Positions 1-14,900 of a stretch of 64,000 nucleotides of DNA are shown in pieces; position 1 is the first letter of the stretch; each line of letters begins with the position of its first letter. The stretch lies in contig JAFXPK010000004.1 of assembly GCA_017527905.1 (NCBI GenBank), forward strand, positions 62,001-126,000, given 5' to 3'. Origin of the DNA: Paludibacteraceae bacterium (GTDB lineage: Bacteria > Bacteroidota > Bacteroidia > Bacteroidales > Paludibacteraceae). Both the position numbers and the translations under genes were made by a program. The notes beneath the pieces were generated by a model. The model saw only the letters and a list, made by a program, of their open reading frames with translations, made no database searches and was not told the origin of the DNA.

Positions 1-3000
1 ACCTAACTGGACATTGTTCTTGTCGGTCCACTTGTAGTTAAGACCTCCAATAGTTGATATGCTCTTGGTGGCGGTGATGGTCACCTCCTCGTTCTCGCAG
101 GCGATTGTGTCTCCTGAGATGGTGAAGTCAGGCAATTGGTTGATGTTGATGATGATGCTGTCTTGGCTCACACATCCGTTGTTGTCCATGCCCCACAGAT
201 ATTTTGTGGTTTGCTCGGTTAAGTCCACGTAGGTCTTTTCCGTTTCCGTTCCGTAGTCGGACGCATTTCTCGAAATGGTTCCACGAGCATCTTTCCATGC
301 GTATTGGTTAGCTGTGCCTTCCGCTTTCAAGGTTACCTCGCCATTCTTGCAGACAGAAGTCTTTGGCGACAAGCCTATTTTGACGGTTGGCAAGCTCCAA
401 ACGTCCACTGTCCAAGTCTGTGTGTGCTTACACTGACCTCTCACACCGACAACAGAGAATGCGGTTAATCCATCCACTTTGTCTACAGAATGCGTTTTGC
501 CTGTGATGTTTTGTCCTCCCATCCAATAGAATTGGGTGGCGTTGGCGTCTCTTGCCGTGTCTTGTACGGTGAGCGTCACAGGATCTCCTAAACATACATT
601 GCTGATAGGGTTGACAAATGAGACTTCTGGATTAGGAAGGAATTTGATGGTCTTTGTGATTCCTTCCGATACACATCCGTTTTCGTCTTTTGCCACCACT
701 TGGATGTTCACGTCCGCACTCTCAACCTTCACCTCTTTCCTATTGGAGGTTGTGAATTGGTTCGTATTGTTCCAACTATACAACAATTCTTTGTTGTTGA
801 GGCTCTTGGCTGTCGCCACGGTATCTGTTCCGTCGCAAACTTCCGCTGGAGCGATCAACTCGATGCGAGGCAGCGCATTCACGTAGATTGTGAAGTCCGT
901 GGAGTCTATACAATGTTTGTCGCTCTCCGCTTTCACCTGATATTTGAGTGCGCTTTCGCTTGCGGTTGCTGAGGTGCTTACGGTTGTCTTCGAGTTAGAA
1001 TCAGTGTTGGTTGATGCTCCCAGGTTGGCTCCGTCCCATTCCCATGTGAGGATGTCGGAAGAGGTTGCGGTGAGGTTGACATTCGCCCCCGCACAAACGG
1101 TGGTGTCCGCTTTGCCTCCGTTGATGGAGATGACTGGCAGATCCCAGATGTCGACGGTGAGGATTTCTTGGCTTCTACATGTTACGTTTGAATTGATATA
1201 TGTACTGCCTACTAATTCCCTTCCTTCGTAATAAGCCATCATGGAGATGGTGAAATCTCTCTTCTCGTTGATGATCTCTTTGATAGTCAAATCTTTCCAT
1301 TTTGTATTGTCTGGAGGTGTGAGACTTTCACCCAACCAGATGTAATCGCTTAGTCTCTCGCCGTTCGCTCCGTTCGGGCTCAGTGTGATGTTTGAGCGAC
1401 TACCCTTACATACGGTCAAGTCTCCCGTTAAAATATAACTAGGATTCTCTTTCGCTTCGAGCTTAAACGTCTTTGTCGCATCGCAACCTTGTGCTGTTTG
1501 CGCATGTACGGTTATGTCCATGTCTGTGTCGATGCTTGGAATCGTGATGGAGGCTGTGTTTTGGGCACCTGTGCTCCATGTCCATGTGCCGCCTGGCAGG
1601 TTGTCTGTGAATGACAGGGTCTTGTCGTCGCCTTTACATACGTAGATCAATTCTGTCGGTGCAGTGAACGTTGGCGTATTGTATACCTCGATGGTGACGG
1701 AGTCTCTGTTCTTACATCCGTTGACGGTCACTTCGACAGCATATTGGATAGTGGTGTTCTCGGAAGGTGTTTGGATGGTGAGTGACTGTCCTGTCGCTCC
1801 CGAGATGTTTTGTGCGTTTTGGAAGTTCTCTCCGGTATACTTCTGCCATTGATAATTGTCCGCTGAGGATGCTGTCAATTCCGCCGATGCATTGTTGATA
1901 CAGAGGAAGTTTGGAGCCGAAATCTTCACGTCAGGAAGTTCTTTGACATTGAAGCTAACAGTCTCTGTCTTCGGACACGTCAATGTTTCGTTGTTGGAGA
2001 TTGGATAGATGTTGTTTCCTGTCACAGTGATGGACTGAACGCCCGCAACCCTTTTGTTGGCTGCGTCTACCCATTTGTTCTCGCTGTCGAATGTGATGGC
2101 GGTGTTGTTAACGTAGAACTCGGTCGCCGAACCATTCTTCAATTCCAATACGGCGGATTCCTTCTCGCAAATCTCCTTTCCTTCGATGGTGAAGGTTGGG
2201 TTGGCTTTGATGTTGACCTCCGCAGTGGCGGTATAGGCACATTGAGAGTTGGAAGTCGCAGTGACGGAATAGGTCTCTTTATTTCCTGCGGTTTTTGTCG
2301 TGTTGACTGTGATTTGTCGCGCTTGCTTGCTTGAGCTCAATGCTCCCCAATCCAATGTTTGGATGGCTTCCGCACCGGACTGCTGCGTTACGGTCAACTG
2401 CACTTCTCCGTTTTCGCAGACCGCTTCCTTAGCATCGAGTGTGAAGACAGGTTGAGGGTTGATGTTCACGGTGTATTGAGCCGTGTTGTCGCAACCATTC
2501 TCTTTCGCTGTTACTCCAATTGTGAAGGATTGTCCCGCTTGGTGGGTGACATCCGTCTTGATGACTAGCGTGTCGCTTGTCCTATTGATTTTAGTGCCAT
2601 TGAATGTTGGTACAGTCCAAGTGTAGTCGGTCAGACCCTTTGTCGCTCCCAATACGATGCTGTCGCCTTCGCATATGGTGGCGGTTCCGTTGGTCTCACC
2701 ATTGATTCGTAAGTCAGGAAGAGACTTGACGGTGATGGTCACAGTGTCTTTCCTTGTACATTCTCCTAATTGGTAGGTGATGATGTAGTCTTTTGTCGCA
2801 TCTGGTTTGAAGTTCACGTCTACGGTTGCTGTCGTGGATGTTCTCTCGAAGGATCTTCCGTCGTCGATGGTGTATACCTTCGCACCGCTGAGAGTCAACT
2901 GCGTTCCTTGTCCACCTTCACAGAAATCCCGGTCTCCTGTGATCGCCAACGTAGGATTAGCCAAAACGCCGATGGTGGTATCCTCCGTATTCGTACAACC

Positions 3001-6000
3001 GTTTTCATCTGTTCCGATCACGTGGATTGGAGTTGGGCCTTGAATGGTCACTTCTATCTTGTCTCCAACCTCCTCTTTGCCGTTATATTGCCATGTGAAG
3101 CTTCCTGTTCCCGTGAGCAATTTCGCATTGATGGTTGTTGATTCTCCCGCACATACGCTGCTCTTGTCTGGTTCCACTTTGATGGTTGGACTGTTCCAGA
3201 TCCCCACGGTGAATGGCTCTGATTTTGCGGAACATCCGTTGCTTCCCGTCGCACTGGCATAGAATGTGTAGTTCTGTCCATATGCCAGATTCTTGGCGAT
3301 GATGGTATCGTTGCTGTTCGCATGTTTGCTCTCGAACGACACACCTGTTGGCGCTTGCCAGTTGATGGTATAGTCGTTGCTATTGCCGCCTGTGACAGAG
3401 ACGAACAACTCGGCGTCTTTGTCTGGACAAGTGTTCCTGTCTCCGTCGATGGTCACAACTGGAGTAGGATAGTAGTGGGTTGTGATGGTGTCGTAGCTCT
3501 CACACTTGTTCATGTTGACCGTGACGATGTATGTGTATTCGTCTGATACGGTTGTTGACAACTCGGCGCGGTCTTGAGAGAAGCTCAAATCGTTCTCCTT
3601 CCTCCAAGTGTAGGTTGTTGTTGCACCTGCAGGTTCGTTGTTCGCCGTGGCGGTTACCCTGAGTTTCGCATCTTTACAAGTGGTGATGTCCTTGTTCGTG
3701 ATCAAGGTGTTCAACGAGTCGTAGAGAGCTATGACTGGATAGGGCTTCGTTCCCACAGCGATGGAGTCTCTGGATTGACATCCGTTGGACGGATCGGTAC
3801 AGGTTACTTTGAATGTGTCGAGCTCGTTCACTTTCGGGGTGATTACTTCAGTGATGTTTGAACCCGTCTTTCCGTTATCCCAGACATATTCGTAGCTGCT
3901 GCTTGCTCCATCTATTTCGATGTCCGCTTCCGTGTTTTCGCAGACAGGGGCAACCTCTTTGATCTTCACTGCTGGCTTTGGCAATGGGTTCAAAGTGAAC
4001 TGGGTCGTGTCGGCGCATTGCGTCGTGCTCTCGGTTGCGATAACCTCATATGTGGTGCTGGTTCCTGTTACTCTGTTGATCGCGAGAGTATTAGTCTTGT
4101 TGGTGTCATCCCAAGAATAATTGAAATTACCAGTCATGTTAGTTACATTCGCATTCAACGTGTAAGGACTTCCTTCGCAGACATTGTCTTTTCCATTCCT
4201 CGTGTCGTTGATGGTCACGATAGGTTTTGGATTTACCGTAATCTCGATGAATGTATCCTTTTTACATCCGCTGTTGCCGGATGTGAAGTTAGACTCGGCA
4301 ACGATATGGTAGGTTGTCGTGGTCTTTGGATTGAGCGTTACTTCTTCTTGAGGCTTGGTCGCATCTAATTCTTGCCAGAAGTAGGAGGTCGTACCGCTTC
4401 CGTTATTAGGCCATGTGGTCTTGATGCGGATCTTGGTGGATTGACCCTCACAGATGGTGGTTGTTCCTTCAAATTCGATGATTGGTGTAGGCTGTATTTC
4501 CGCGGTTACGGTCGTGTCTGTTTCACAACCGAATTTGCTGCTGGCCGTCACAACGAATTTCGTCTCTTGGGCAATCTCCTTCTCGAGTTTGTCTCCGGAA
4601 CCGATGTTGTCTCCCTTGTAGTTGTTGTCCGGTTTTGAACTATCATACTCATACCAAGTGTATGTCACATCGCTCATGTCGTTTGCGTCGGAGACGGTGA
4701 TGGAGGTTGGGTCTCCTTGACAAATCGCCTCTGAGACAACTTTGGTCCTCGGCATAGGCTCTATGTCTATGGAGTAATCTTTGCTTGCGCTACATCCGTT
4801 GTTGTCCGTGACGGTGACGGTGAACGTCGCGTCAGATTGGCTCTGTACAGGCTTGATGGTGATCTTGGACTTGTCCGTAGCGTCGTTCTCGAATCTGTTC
4901 ACGCTGTTGCTTTGCCATGTGTAATCCCTGATGGATCCTTGGTTGTCGCAAATTACGGAAAGGACGCTATGCTGGTTGTCCATGCATATCACACTCTCAC
5001 CGCTGAATCCGTTGATGATCGGCAATGGATGTACGGTGACCATTGTGTCTTTGCTAGCGGTACATCCGTCGTTGGATGTGGCGGTGACGTTGAAGATATG
5101 GCTGCCTTCCGCTTTTTCTATTGTTATCTCAGACTTGCCGTTCTCACGTTGGTTGCCGTCCCATGTCCACTCGTATCTGTAATCGCCAACGGCTTTTATT
5201 GTCATGTTCTCTCCGTAGCACTTCGTTTCCGCTTGTAGACCGAACTCTGGATCTGGGTTCATCTTAACGAATGTATCCAGGGCGCTTTTGCAGACCAAAG
5301 TCACTTTAGAGAAGTTCTGTGTGATGGATGCCACCACGTAGAACGTTGTGTCTTGAGTGATGATCGGTTGTAAAGTCTTATTCTTCTCGATGCTGATGGT
5401 GTCAGGCTTGGAAGTGATGTAGTGCCACTCGTAATCGTAGGATGCGCCGTTGCTTTCCTTCGGATTTAAAGTGATTCTGTCGTTTTTACAAGGACTTCCG
5501 GTCAATTCGATTCCGCTCATCGTCGGAAGCGGTACTTCCGTGATGGTGGTGGTGAGAGGCTCTTTCAGCTTACATTGTTTTCCTCCTGTCATTTGGGCGG
5601 ACACGGAGTAGGTGCCTCCTCGTTTGACGGTGATGGTCTCTTTGTCCTCATAGTTGGAGCTGCCGTTCCATGCATATTTAACGCTTGCTCCGTATATTTC
5701 CTTTGCGGTAATGGTGGTGCTGTCCCCTTCACAGATTGCGCCTTTGGTGTCCAAAATAAGTTCTGGCAAAGGCATGACGGTGATGGTGACATCTTGCGTG
5801 GCGGTACAACTTTCATGCGTTGTTTCATTCGTGTATGTCGCTTCCGCCTTATAGACCTCTTCTCTTTGGCTTCCGTTTTGGGTGGTGAGCGTTGTTGACA
5901 CTTCGTTTCCGCTCGCACCAGCACCTTGGATCCATGTCACGGTTCCCCTGTCTGTGGTTACGGTCATCTTCAACTCGTCTCCACTACAGATCACATTCTC

Positions 6001-9000
6001 GTGTTGGCTGACGCTGATGGTTGGAGAAGGCAGGATGGTAACCTCCTTGCTCTCCGACCTTTCGCTACCGCACCCGTTCGCGTCTGTGCCTGTCGCATAT
6101 ACGGTGAAGCTTTCGGTGATGTTCTTCACTGTGATTTCGCTACTGTCGCTGCTGTTGCAAATGATGGTGCCAGCTCCCTTGTTGCTGAAATGCCAATTGT
6201 AGCTTTCCGAACCGTTTGCGGTGAATGTCATCTCTTCGTTTTTACATACAGATCCGCCTCCGGTGAGGGTCACGCGGGTGGTTGGGTACGCCATGATTTT
6301 CTGCGTTCCCGTAGCAGGACAACTCTTCGTCGTATTTGGAATGAGCACGTTGGCTGTGGCGGTGAAGTCACTTTCTCCTTCGATGGTTGGGGTGATGGTG
6401 GCCTCATGGCTACTTAAGCCTGCCCATTGGATGTCGGACAGTCCGTTTGTAGTGATCTTTATGGTTGCTTTCTTGTCTTTACATACCATAACTGGCCTGC
6501 CTTGAGTAGCTTCATCGTTCACATTGAATGACAACTCCTGTTTTGGATAAACATTTACGGTGATTCTCTTAATGTCTGATGCGCAGTCTGATTTCGATGC
6601 GCTGACCGTGAAGACCCTGTCTCCTGTCAATCCGGTGCTGGATGTCCATTCTCCGGTCCATGACCCTGAGCTTCCGTTGGCGCGGGTGCTGGTCGTTCCG
6701 TCAGGCCAGTTGAAGAAGTCAACATCTCCTGTCGCTTTTATGACAGGGTTGCCTTCGTAACAGATTGGGTCTGCCGTGGCCGTCAGGGTCGGTATCTCCT
6801 TGATGCGGACGGTGAGTGTATCCCAATTTACGCAGTTGTTTACGTTCTTAACTTCCAGCCTGATCTTTTTGTTTTCCTTCAACTCGTCAATGGTGTAGTT
6901 GTCTCCGGAAGAAAGGGTGGAGCCATCCTTCTTTCCGGCGCTTGTGCTTAAGCTCCAGTCGTAGGAGTCGTACACGTCGTTGGTGCGTAATACCATCTGC
7001 TCTCCATAACATACCGGATTCTTGTCTGGTATGATTGATACGTTAGGCAACGGATTCACGTTGACGTAGTATTCTGTCGTGTCGCTACAAGTCGTTACCC
7101 CGTCTGTAACTTTCAATACGACTTTGTATTGGCTTACCTGATCGTTCTTAGCTTTTATCGTGATAGATTTCTTGTTGTTGGAGGAGAGGGCATAGTTGTT
7201 GTCCACTTTCCATTTGTAGCTTGGATTCTTCACGGAGTTGTCCCCGTCAGGGAATATTCTAGTCAATTTCACGCTGTCGTTCAGACATATGCTGGTGCTC
7301 GTCAGGTGGTGTCCTGGATCATCCTCTATGCGGATGTTAGGTTTCTGGTTGATGTGCACCGTGATGGTCGTATCCGTTTCACAGGTTTTTTGACCATTCT
7401 CCACGTTCCAAGCATGGATGGTATAGGTCTTGTCTGTGTATATAGGATTCTCCTCCGTGAATGAACTTCCTATGTAATTTTCAGATACCCATTCGTATTG
7501 GCTCGCTCCATTCAAAGTGATGGTCGGTTTCTCTCCTGCGCAGACATTCGTTGCGTCCGCTGTAATATCTGGCTTGGTCCTTTTGCGGATACGCACTTCG
7601 TTTTGTTCGCTTGTACATCCGATGTGGTTGGTTGCTGTAGCGATGACACCCATGTCGTCCGCAGTCGTTGAGTAAAGGACGTCAGATGAGAAACTATATG
7701 TGATGCCTGTGCCGACGATGTGCCCCCAACTGTCTTTCCATGTGTAATCAACCGCACCTTCAGAATGAGCGGTGAGGGTTACTGTTCCGCCTGGGCAAGC
7801 CGCATTGTGTTCTACTGTAGGCTTGTCGATAGTGGACAAATGGGCTACGACTTTCTTTTGTGCTGAACATCCTGGTTGTGCTTTTTCTGTGACAGTCACC
7901 CAGTAGTATTCATCCTTGCTGGTTGGTTTAACTTTACATTTGTCTTTGCTCGTGCTGCCATCTATGCCACTGGTGGATGTTCCCGCTTCAGTTTCTGTTC
8001 CTCTTGTCCATTTGTAGCTGTATCTGTCTCCGGTCCCGGCTACGTTGAACGTGATGCTGTGGTCTTTGCAGACTGTGTTGTCCGCAGTGTTGTTGCTGAA
8101 GATTGTGAACTCCGGTTTCGGATTGATGATGGTTGTCTTTCTTTTTGTTTCACTTGCACAAGAGGTCGTCACACCGTTTTCGTCCTTGTACTCGTATATT
8201 CCGACAACGCTATAGGTCTTGCTTGATGTGAGAGTCTCTGTTATTTCAGTCTTGTCTCTACCGTCGCTTCCCCAATCATAGATCACGCCTGTGCTTGGCG
8301 TAGCTGTCGCGAGGTTAACCTTTGTGGTGGTCGCTTCGCCTTCACACTTGGAGTCAGGTATCAGTTCGAATGAAGGTACTGGTACTGCCTTGACATTGAT
8401 TTGGGATTTGGTCTCACAACCGTTGTCATCGTAAGCTGCTAGTATATAGGTCTTGTCGACGTTGATCTTCTCTGTCAATGTCTTTGCACTGGAAATGATG
8501 CGGTTCGGTTCGCTAGTTTCCGTCCATGAATATCTGCTGAACGCACCTTCTGATTGCAATGTGAGGTTGGAACCAGTACATGCGGCGGAATCGCCTAAGA
8601 TCTTGTTGCCGGATTTGTTGAAGACAATGATGTTATATGTCTCGTTGCTGAAGCAATGCAATCCATCCTTGTTCGTTGCGGTGACTTTGAATTGATAAGG
8701 ACTCGTCTCTCTTGACGCATTCGGCTTGAGGGTGAATTCCGCATTGTTGGTGGTGAAAATAGGACTCGTCAATGCGTCGATGGATACCCATGCCATGTCT
8801 GCGTTTCGGTCGTTGATTGCTTGAATGGTGATTTCGTCTCCCAAACATATTTTGCTCGTGTTGCCTTCCGTACTTGGATTGAACGAGATGACTGGTTTTT
8901 TCTCCACATTGACGGTGAAGGACGTGTCGATCGAACACCCGTTTTCTCCTGTCACGATGGCGTTGTATGTTTTCGATTCTGAAAGCGCTCCGAGGCTGAT

Positions 9001-12000
9001 GGCTGATCCTGGATTTTTGTCCTGACCTTCTATGGAGATGATGCTGATGTCATTTCCCTGGAAGGTGACTTTCGCATCACTTCCTTCGCATATTGCGTCG
9101 GTGCTGATTGTCACAGCTGGTCTTGTCTTAAGTTCTGCTGTGACAGTTGTGTCTTTGCTCCTACAACCATGGTCGTCCGTTCCATATACGGAGAAACTCT
9201 CTGGCCGGTTGATGATAGGGTATATGGTGGCACCGTTTAATGTAGACGAACTTCCCTCCCATACGAAGGTGAGGTTGCCTTCTCCGCTCTTTTTCTTTGC
9301 GGATAAAACAGCCATGTCGCCCTGGCATGCGCCTCCTCCAACTGCGGTAATCTCAGGGAGATTATACACTTCTATCTCGATTTCTTCAGTATTCCTACAC
9401 CCGTTGTTTCCTTCTCCTGTCACAGCCAATGTGTATCGTCCTGCGGTTACAGGTTTGAATTCTGCGGTGCTGCTGTCTTGTGCGTTCGGAACGGTCAGTC
9501 CATTGCTGGTTCCCCAAACATAATGTACACCACCGGTTGCGGTAAGTGTAGCGGTCTCGCCCAAGCACATTTTTTTACTCATTGGGTTGCAGCTAATCTG
9601 TATGTTTGGTTTGGCGTTGACCGTGATTGTTTGGCTTTGGGTGGCACTTGCACAACCCTTTGCGCTTGTTGCTACTATGGTGTACAATTGACCTTGCGTC
9701 ATGTTCGGTTCCGTGAAGGTGACGTTCCCGTCTGTGAGGGTTCTCTCAAAGTTGGTCCTTGACACTTTGATGGATTGGATGTTGGCGGTGTCCTTGAAAG
9801 TGATCACACCGTTCTCTCCGTAACATACAGAAGGCGCATCCATGTTGAATGAAGGAATAGGGTTGGCCTTAACGACAAGTGTATCTGTGTTCTCGCATCC
9901 GTTGGCCTCGATTCCCTTCAGGATGAATTCTGTTTCCCTTCTGATGGTTGGTCTATAGTCCGTTCCTCCACCTACGCTTTGGCGGTCTTGGAACCATGAA
10001 TAGTTGTTCGTGCTCACACCTCCTGCGGTTAAGGAGAGCACTTCGTTCACGCATTTCTCGCTCTCGCCGATGATTCTCACATTTGGCAATTCGTTGACTT
10101 TCACATTGAATGTGGCAGGTGAAGATTCGCACTCGCCCTCTTTCACTTTTACTTCCGCTGTGATGACGTTGCTGTTTGTATTCTCGGATTTGTAAGTTGC
10201 GAAGGATTGTGAGTCTCCGTTACTCCAAGTATATGTCAGGTCGGTGGATGATGTGTTGCTGACATTCGCCAACAAGACGATGGATTCTCCTTTACATATA
10301 TTGTTCTTACCACTTTGGCTAGTGATGCTGACGCGAGGTATGTCGTTCGCCACCACTTGCTTTATCATGGTTGTTGTACAATATGCGTTCTTCGCTTCCA
10401 CTCTAATGGTGTATTCCTTGGCTACGCCCAATGTGGTGTCCAACGTTGTTTTTGAAGAGAAATTTCTCTCTCCGTTCCATCTGTATTCCAATCCGCTTTC
10501 GTTGGTTTCGATGCTGAATTGTACCTGTTGGTTCTTACATACGGTATCAGCGCTGGCTTTGATCGTGAACACTGGTGCGTCCTTCACTACTATTGTGTGA
10601 GGAAGTGGTGCGGACTCACATCCGTAGTTGTCGGTTCCTTTGACTGTGTAGGTGGGTGCGCCATTCAACTCCAAGATGTTGTAGGTGTTGTTCTTGTTGT
10701 TGAGGTCGTTGCCGTTGGCGTCTAGCCAAGTCCATCCTGCGCCATACATGTCGCTGCCGTCTCCTTCCGCGATCAGTTTCACGTTCTTGCCTGTGCAGAC
10801 GGCTGTCGCCGGTTCTTGTCTCACCTTGATGGTCGGCAGATCCCTAACTGTCACATTGCTTGTCTCGCTTTGCGTTGTACATCCGTGGTATGATGCAGTC
10901 AATGTGAATTGTCTGTCATCATCGAATTTCACCTTTATCTTCTTGCTCTTGTCGGTTGTTGATTCGAGGTACGTGACTGCTCCATTGGCCGACCAAGTGT
11001 ATTGTAGGCTTGTGTCTCCGATAGCGCTTAATTCAACCGCATCCCCTTTGCAGACATAACCTTTTCCATTGTCGATACCGATGGTTGGTACTGAGTATAC
11101 CTCTATGGTAATATCCGTTTGTGCCGTACAACCTTGATTGCTTTGGGCGGTGATGGTATAGTTTTTCCTTCCGGTTAATGCTTCCGTGTTGAATTTGAAT
11201 TTTTCGTTGTTTGACGTTTCGATGTTAGCATTGGCGATGCTGTGGCCCCATGTGCTTACGCTTTGCTTTTCGTCGAATACGGTGATGCTGGTGGTAGCTC
11301 CTGAACAGATTGTGTCCTTCTCCGCGCTGATGGATAAGACTGGTCTTGTCTTGACGGTTATTGGAGCGCTAGCTGTTCCGTAGCAACCATTCTCGGCACC
11401 TGTCACAATGAAGGTGGTGTTCTCTTCTACGACTGGATTGATTTTCTCGCAGGATGAGCATGGATAGCTGGTGGTCTCCAATACCCCGTTGACTGTTTTT
11501 ACTTGTTTCCAGGTATAGGAAGCCGCTCCGTCCGCTGTGAGCTCGATGGCGTCTCCACTACATAGTTCTCCTGAGTTTGGAGTGACTGTCACGTTAGGTT
11601 TGGAATGTATAGTCAGTGTATATTCTGCGGTGTTGGAGCAACCTCTACTGTCTTGTCCTGTTACGGTTACTTTGTTGGTTGATGTAGAGGCTACGGATGC
11701 GTATTGATCTCCTTCGGTGCCATCGCCCCATTGATAGGTTGATCCACCTTTGGCGGTCAGGGCGATGTTGTCTCCCTCGCAATATTCCTTCGTACCTACG
11801 ATATAGATGTTCGGTTGGGATACGACGCTGAAGTTGAACGATTTCTCTACGTGGCAACCTTCTTTAGTCGCTCCGTATACATTAATTTGGTAGATGGAGA
11901 TGCCCGATTTAGGGTCAGTGTCCGTGAAAGAGAATCTGTCGGCTCCGTAGTCTGTGTGCGTACTTGTCAGGTTGGAGAATTGGGAAGATGGAATCCATTT

Positions 12001-14900
12001 GACGGTGTCTATCTCAGTCTCTCCAACTTTCTTGAGATTCATCTTGATCGCGTTTCCTGCACAGACGAAGTCCTTCTCCATCGTGAAGTCAGGGTAAGGA
12101 TAAACTGTGACGGTTTTGGAGGTGCTGCTGGTACACATACCGTCTTGGGTGGTTCCCACCACAACAATGTTGGCTGTTTGTGAGAGCGGGATTTCAACGT
12201 TTGGCCCCGTCGCATTAGCGATTGTTTGTCCATCGCTGGCGGAGGTGATGCTCCATGCAAATGTTCCGGCGACGGGTGCTTCGGCAACGGTTAGGTTGGC
12301 GGATAGGTAAACAGGGGAGTTGACACAAGAGTCTTTCCCCGATGTCTCTCTTACGATTTTGACGACAGGTATAGCATTAACCTTCAATTCTGTCTCTGCG
12401 GAGACTCCTCTACATCCGTTGCTGCCCACTCCGGATACTCTATAGAATGTGTTCTGTGCCGGTGAAATGGTGATGGAGGTTCCTGTGCTAGACAAGGTGG
12501 TCCAGTTCGTCTTGTCTTCGCTGGATTCCCATGTGTAGACTTGGTTGTTTCCTCCACCTGTCACGGATAGGGTTGCGCTTTCTCCCGCGCATATACCGCT
12601 CTCCGCACCGGAGATTGCCAATGCAGGTGCCTCGTAGACATCGATGGTGACAAGCTCTTCTTTCTCACATCCGTCCAAGGATCCTGTAATGGCGTACTCT
12701 TTTCTTCCTGCTTTGCCCACATTGTCGATTACCCATTGGTATGATCCGTTGGCATTCAGGCCTTCCGCGATGGTCGTTCCTTGGTATATGTATTTGTCGG
12801 CTCCCGTAAGGGTTATCAATCCTTCTTCGTCCTCGCAGTATTTCGATGCTTTAGTCGCACTTAGCGTTGGGTATTTCTTTGTTTCCAGTGTGACGGAATT
12901 CCGGGATATACACTTGAACTCATCTTCTCCTGTCACTGAAATCTCTTCTGTCTCTTGGTAGAGGGCGACAGTGATGCTTTCTCCGATGGCACCGTTGCTC
13001 CATGTGTATTTTTGGATGCTCTGGCCGGAGGTTGGGTCTTCGAGTTCTGCGGTCAATGTCTTTGTTTCTCCCTCGCAGACTTTTGACATGTCACAAACAA
13101 TCTTGATGGCAGGTGCCACGTCGATGGTGACATCTACGGATTCCTTGCTGGTACAATTGTTGCTACCGCTGGTGTTTTTTCCTTCCACGTAGTATGTGGT
13201 CGGTGCTGTTGGAGTATCTGTAAAGGTGCTACCTGTTTTCTTGTTGCTTTCATCCCCTTCTTTCCACCATGTGAATTGGTTGGCGCCCATTGCCTCCAGG
13301 GAGAGCTGGCTTCCTTGGCATATCGTCGTCATACCGATGATGCTGATTTTAGGAGCCTGGTTCACTTGAATGCTGAATTCGCTGTTGGAGTGGCAGGTGA
13401 TGCCTCCGTTTATTTTGTATCCTTCAACGGAGTAGAACCTTTTTGCCTCATTCGCAACCAATGGAATGTCCAAGACATCGGTGGCAGGGGTGGTGAGACT
13501 TCCTGCCTCGATGCTGTTGTCCACTTTGCAGTAGTCCACACCACCTATTTTAAGGTGGAACTCATTGCCTGCGCAAACTCCGCCGTTGAAATCACCACTG
13601 TTGAAGGTGATGGTCGGTTTCTTGTACATATAGATGTCGATGGAGTCTGTGTTTGTACATCCTTTGGCATCGCTTCCGCTGACTAAATATCTGTATTCGT
13701 ATCTTCCGTTCTTGAAATATTGGTTGTCTTCAGCAGGTGTGGCTGTGATTGCGTCCAAGGTAGGTTGTCCTTGGTTCGGAGTGGTCCATACGAAGGTTCT
13801 GATGGCGTCTCCTCTTGCATCCGTTCCGGAAACCTTCATGGTGGTTGATCCTCCCACGCATATCTCCGTATATCCGTTGTTGACAGTTTCGTTGTTGGCG
13901 GTGATCGTCAACTGAGGCAATGGCATGGCGTTGGCGCGGATGGAGTCCACCTGCACACATCCATTCTCTGCCATGACGGCCAAGTAGAATTTGGTGGTGT
14001 CCGTCAAGTGTATTTTGCTTGAGTCGGTCTTCCCGTCCTGCATGGGTTGGAAAATATTCGTGTTGAGGTTTTCTATTCCTGGCCAATTGTCTTCTCCGAA
14101 CCATGCGTGACGGCAGTTGGCCATGTTGGTGCCTCCGGTAAAGTTTATGGTGTCTCCTTTACAGATATCAACCTGCTTGATCTTTCCGCTTGGTGTATAC
14201 ATGTTGGAGATGGATATCTTGGAGGTCGGTTTTTCTATAACCGACACGTCGTGTGTGCCCTCGAAGACGCAGTGCATGGTTTTGCCCGAATCGGTCAACC
14301 TGTCTTGATGGATCTGTAGACGGTAACGGATTGTTCCGTTCGCTGGCTTCACGAAGCATGATCTTCCGCTGGCGCCGTTTGAAATCTTTAGGGTGTCGCC
14401 CACTTCGTTGAGCCATACGTAGGTATGGTCGCTCGTTAGTTCGCTTTCCGGATATGAGTTGTCGTCAAGGAATAATTCCGTGGAATCTCCGTAACATACG
14501 GTTTCGGAACCATTGATGATTACATCGGGTCTTCTTTGTACGGTAATGTTTTTGCTTGTCTCGATTTTACAGTCATTCTTTGTGATGACCAGCAACTTGG
14601 TCCTGAAATTGCATTCGTCGTTGGATTGACAGTTGAATAGTTTTGTAGGTTCAAATTCTCCGTTCTCCTCCTCCGGATTGTTGTTTTGATCGTAGAAGGA
14701 CCAAACTTGGTAGGCAATTTCGTCGTTTGTCACTTGGTCGCCATTTGCCATGGTGACAGGAGCCACATTTGACAGGTTCGTGAATTTCACTTCGTTGTAG
14801 CAACCCTTGTCTCCCTCGAAATCTGAGGTGATAGGATTCTTTAACAATCTGAATGTCTCTACTGTCCTAGTGCAATTTGGGTTTGCTTTGTTGTACATGG
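1..14900 (-). repeat. Array of ~55 Ig-like domain repeats inside the giant gene
   Basis: On the plus strand the codons for Asn-Gly-Cys (or close variants, e.g. acatccgttg) recur every 235-300 bases, for instance near 165, 671, 1713, 2993, 3777, 4790, 5061, 7612, 8935, 9398, 9895, 10615, 12412, 13658 and 13955. Counting all recognisable positions gives 55-58 units with a mean near 255 bases (85 residues). Units are well diverged at DNA level, so this is an old domain array rather than recent tandem copying. Each unit has the order start of beta strand, Cys, Gly-Glu, YTWxDG, a T-x-x-Y-x-V strand and NGC. Confidence 0.8.
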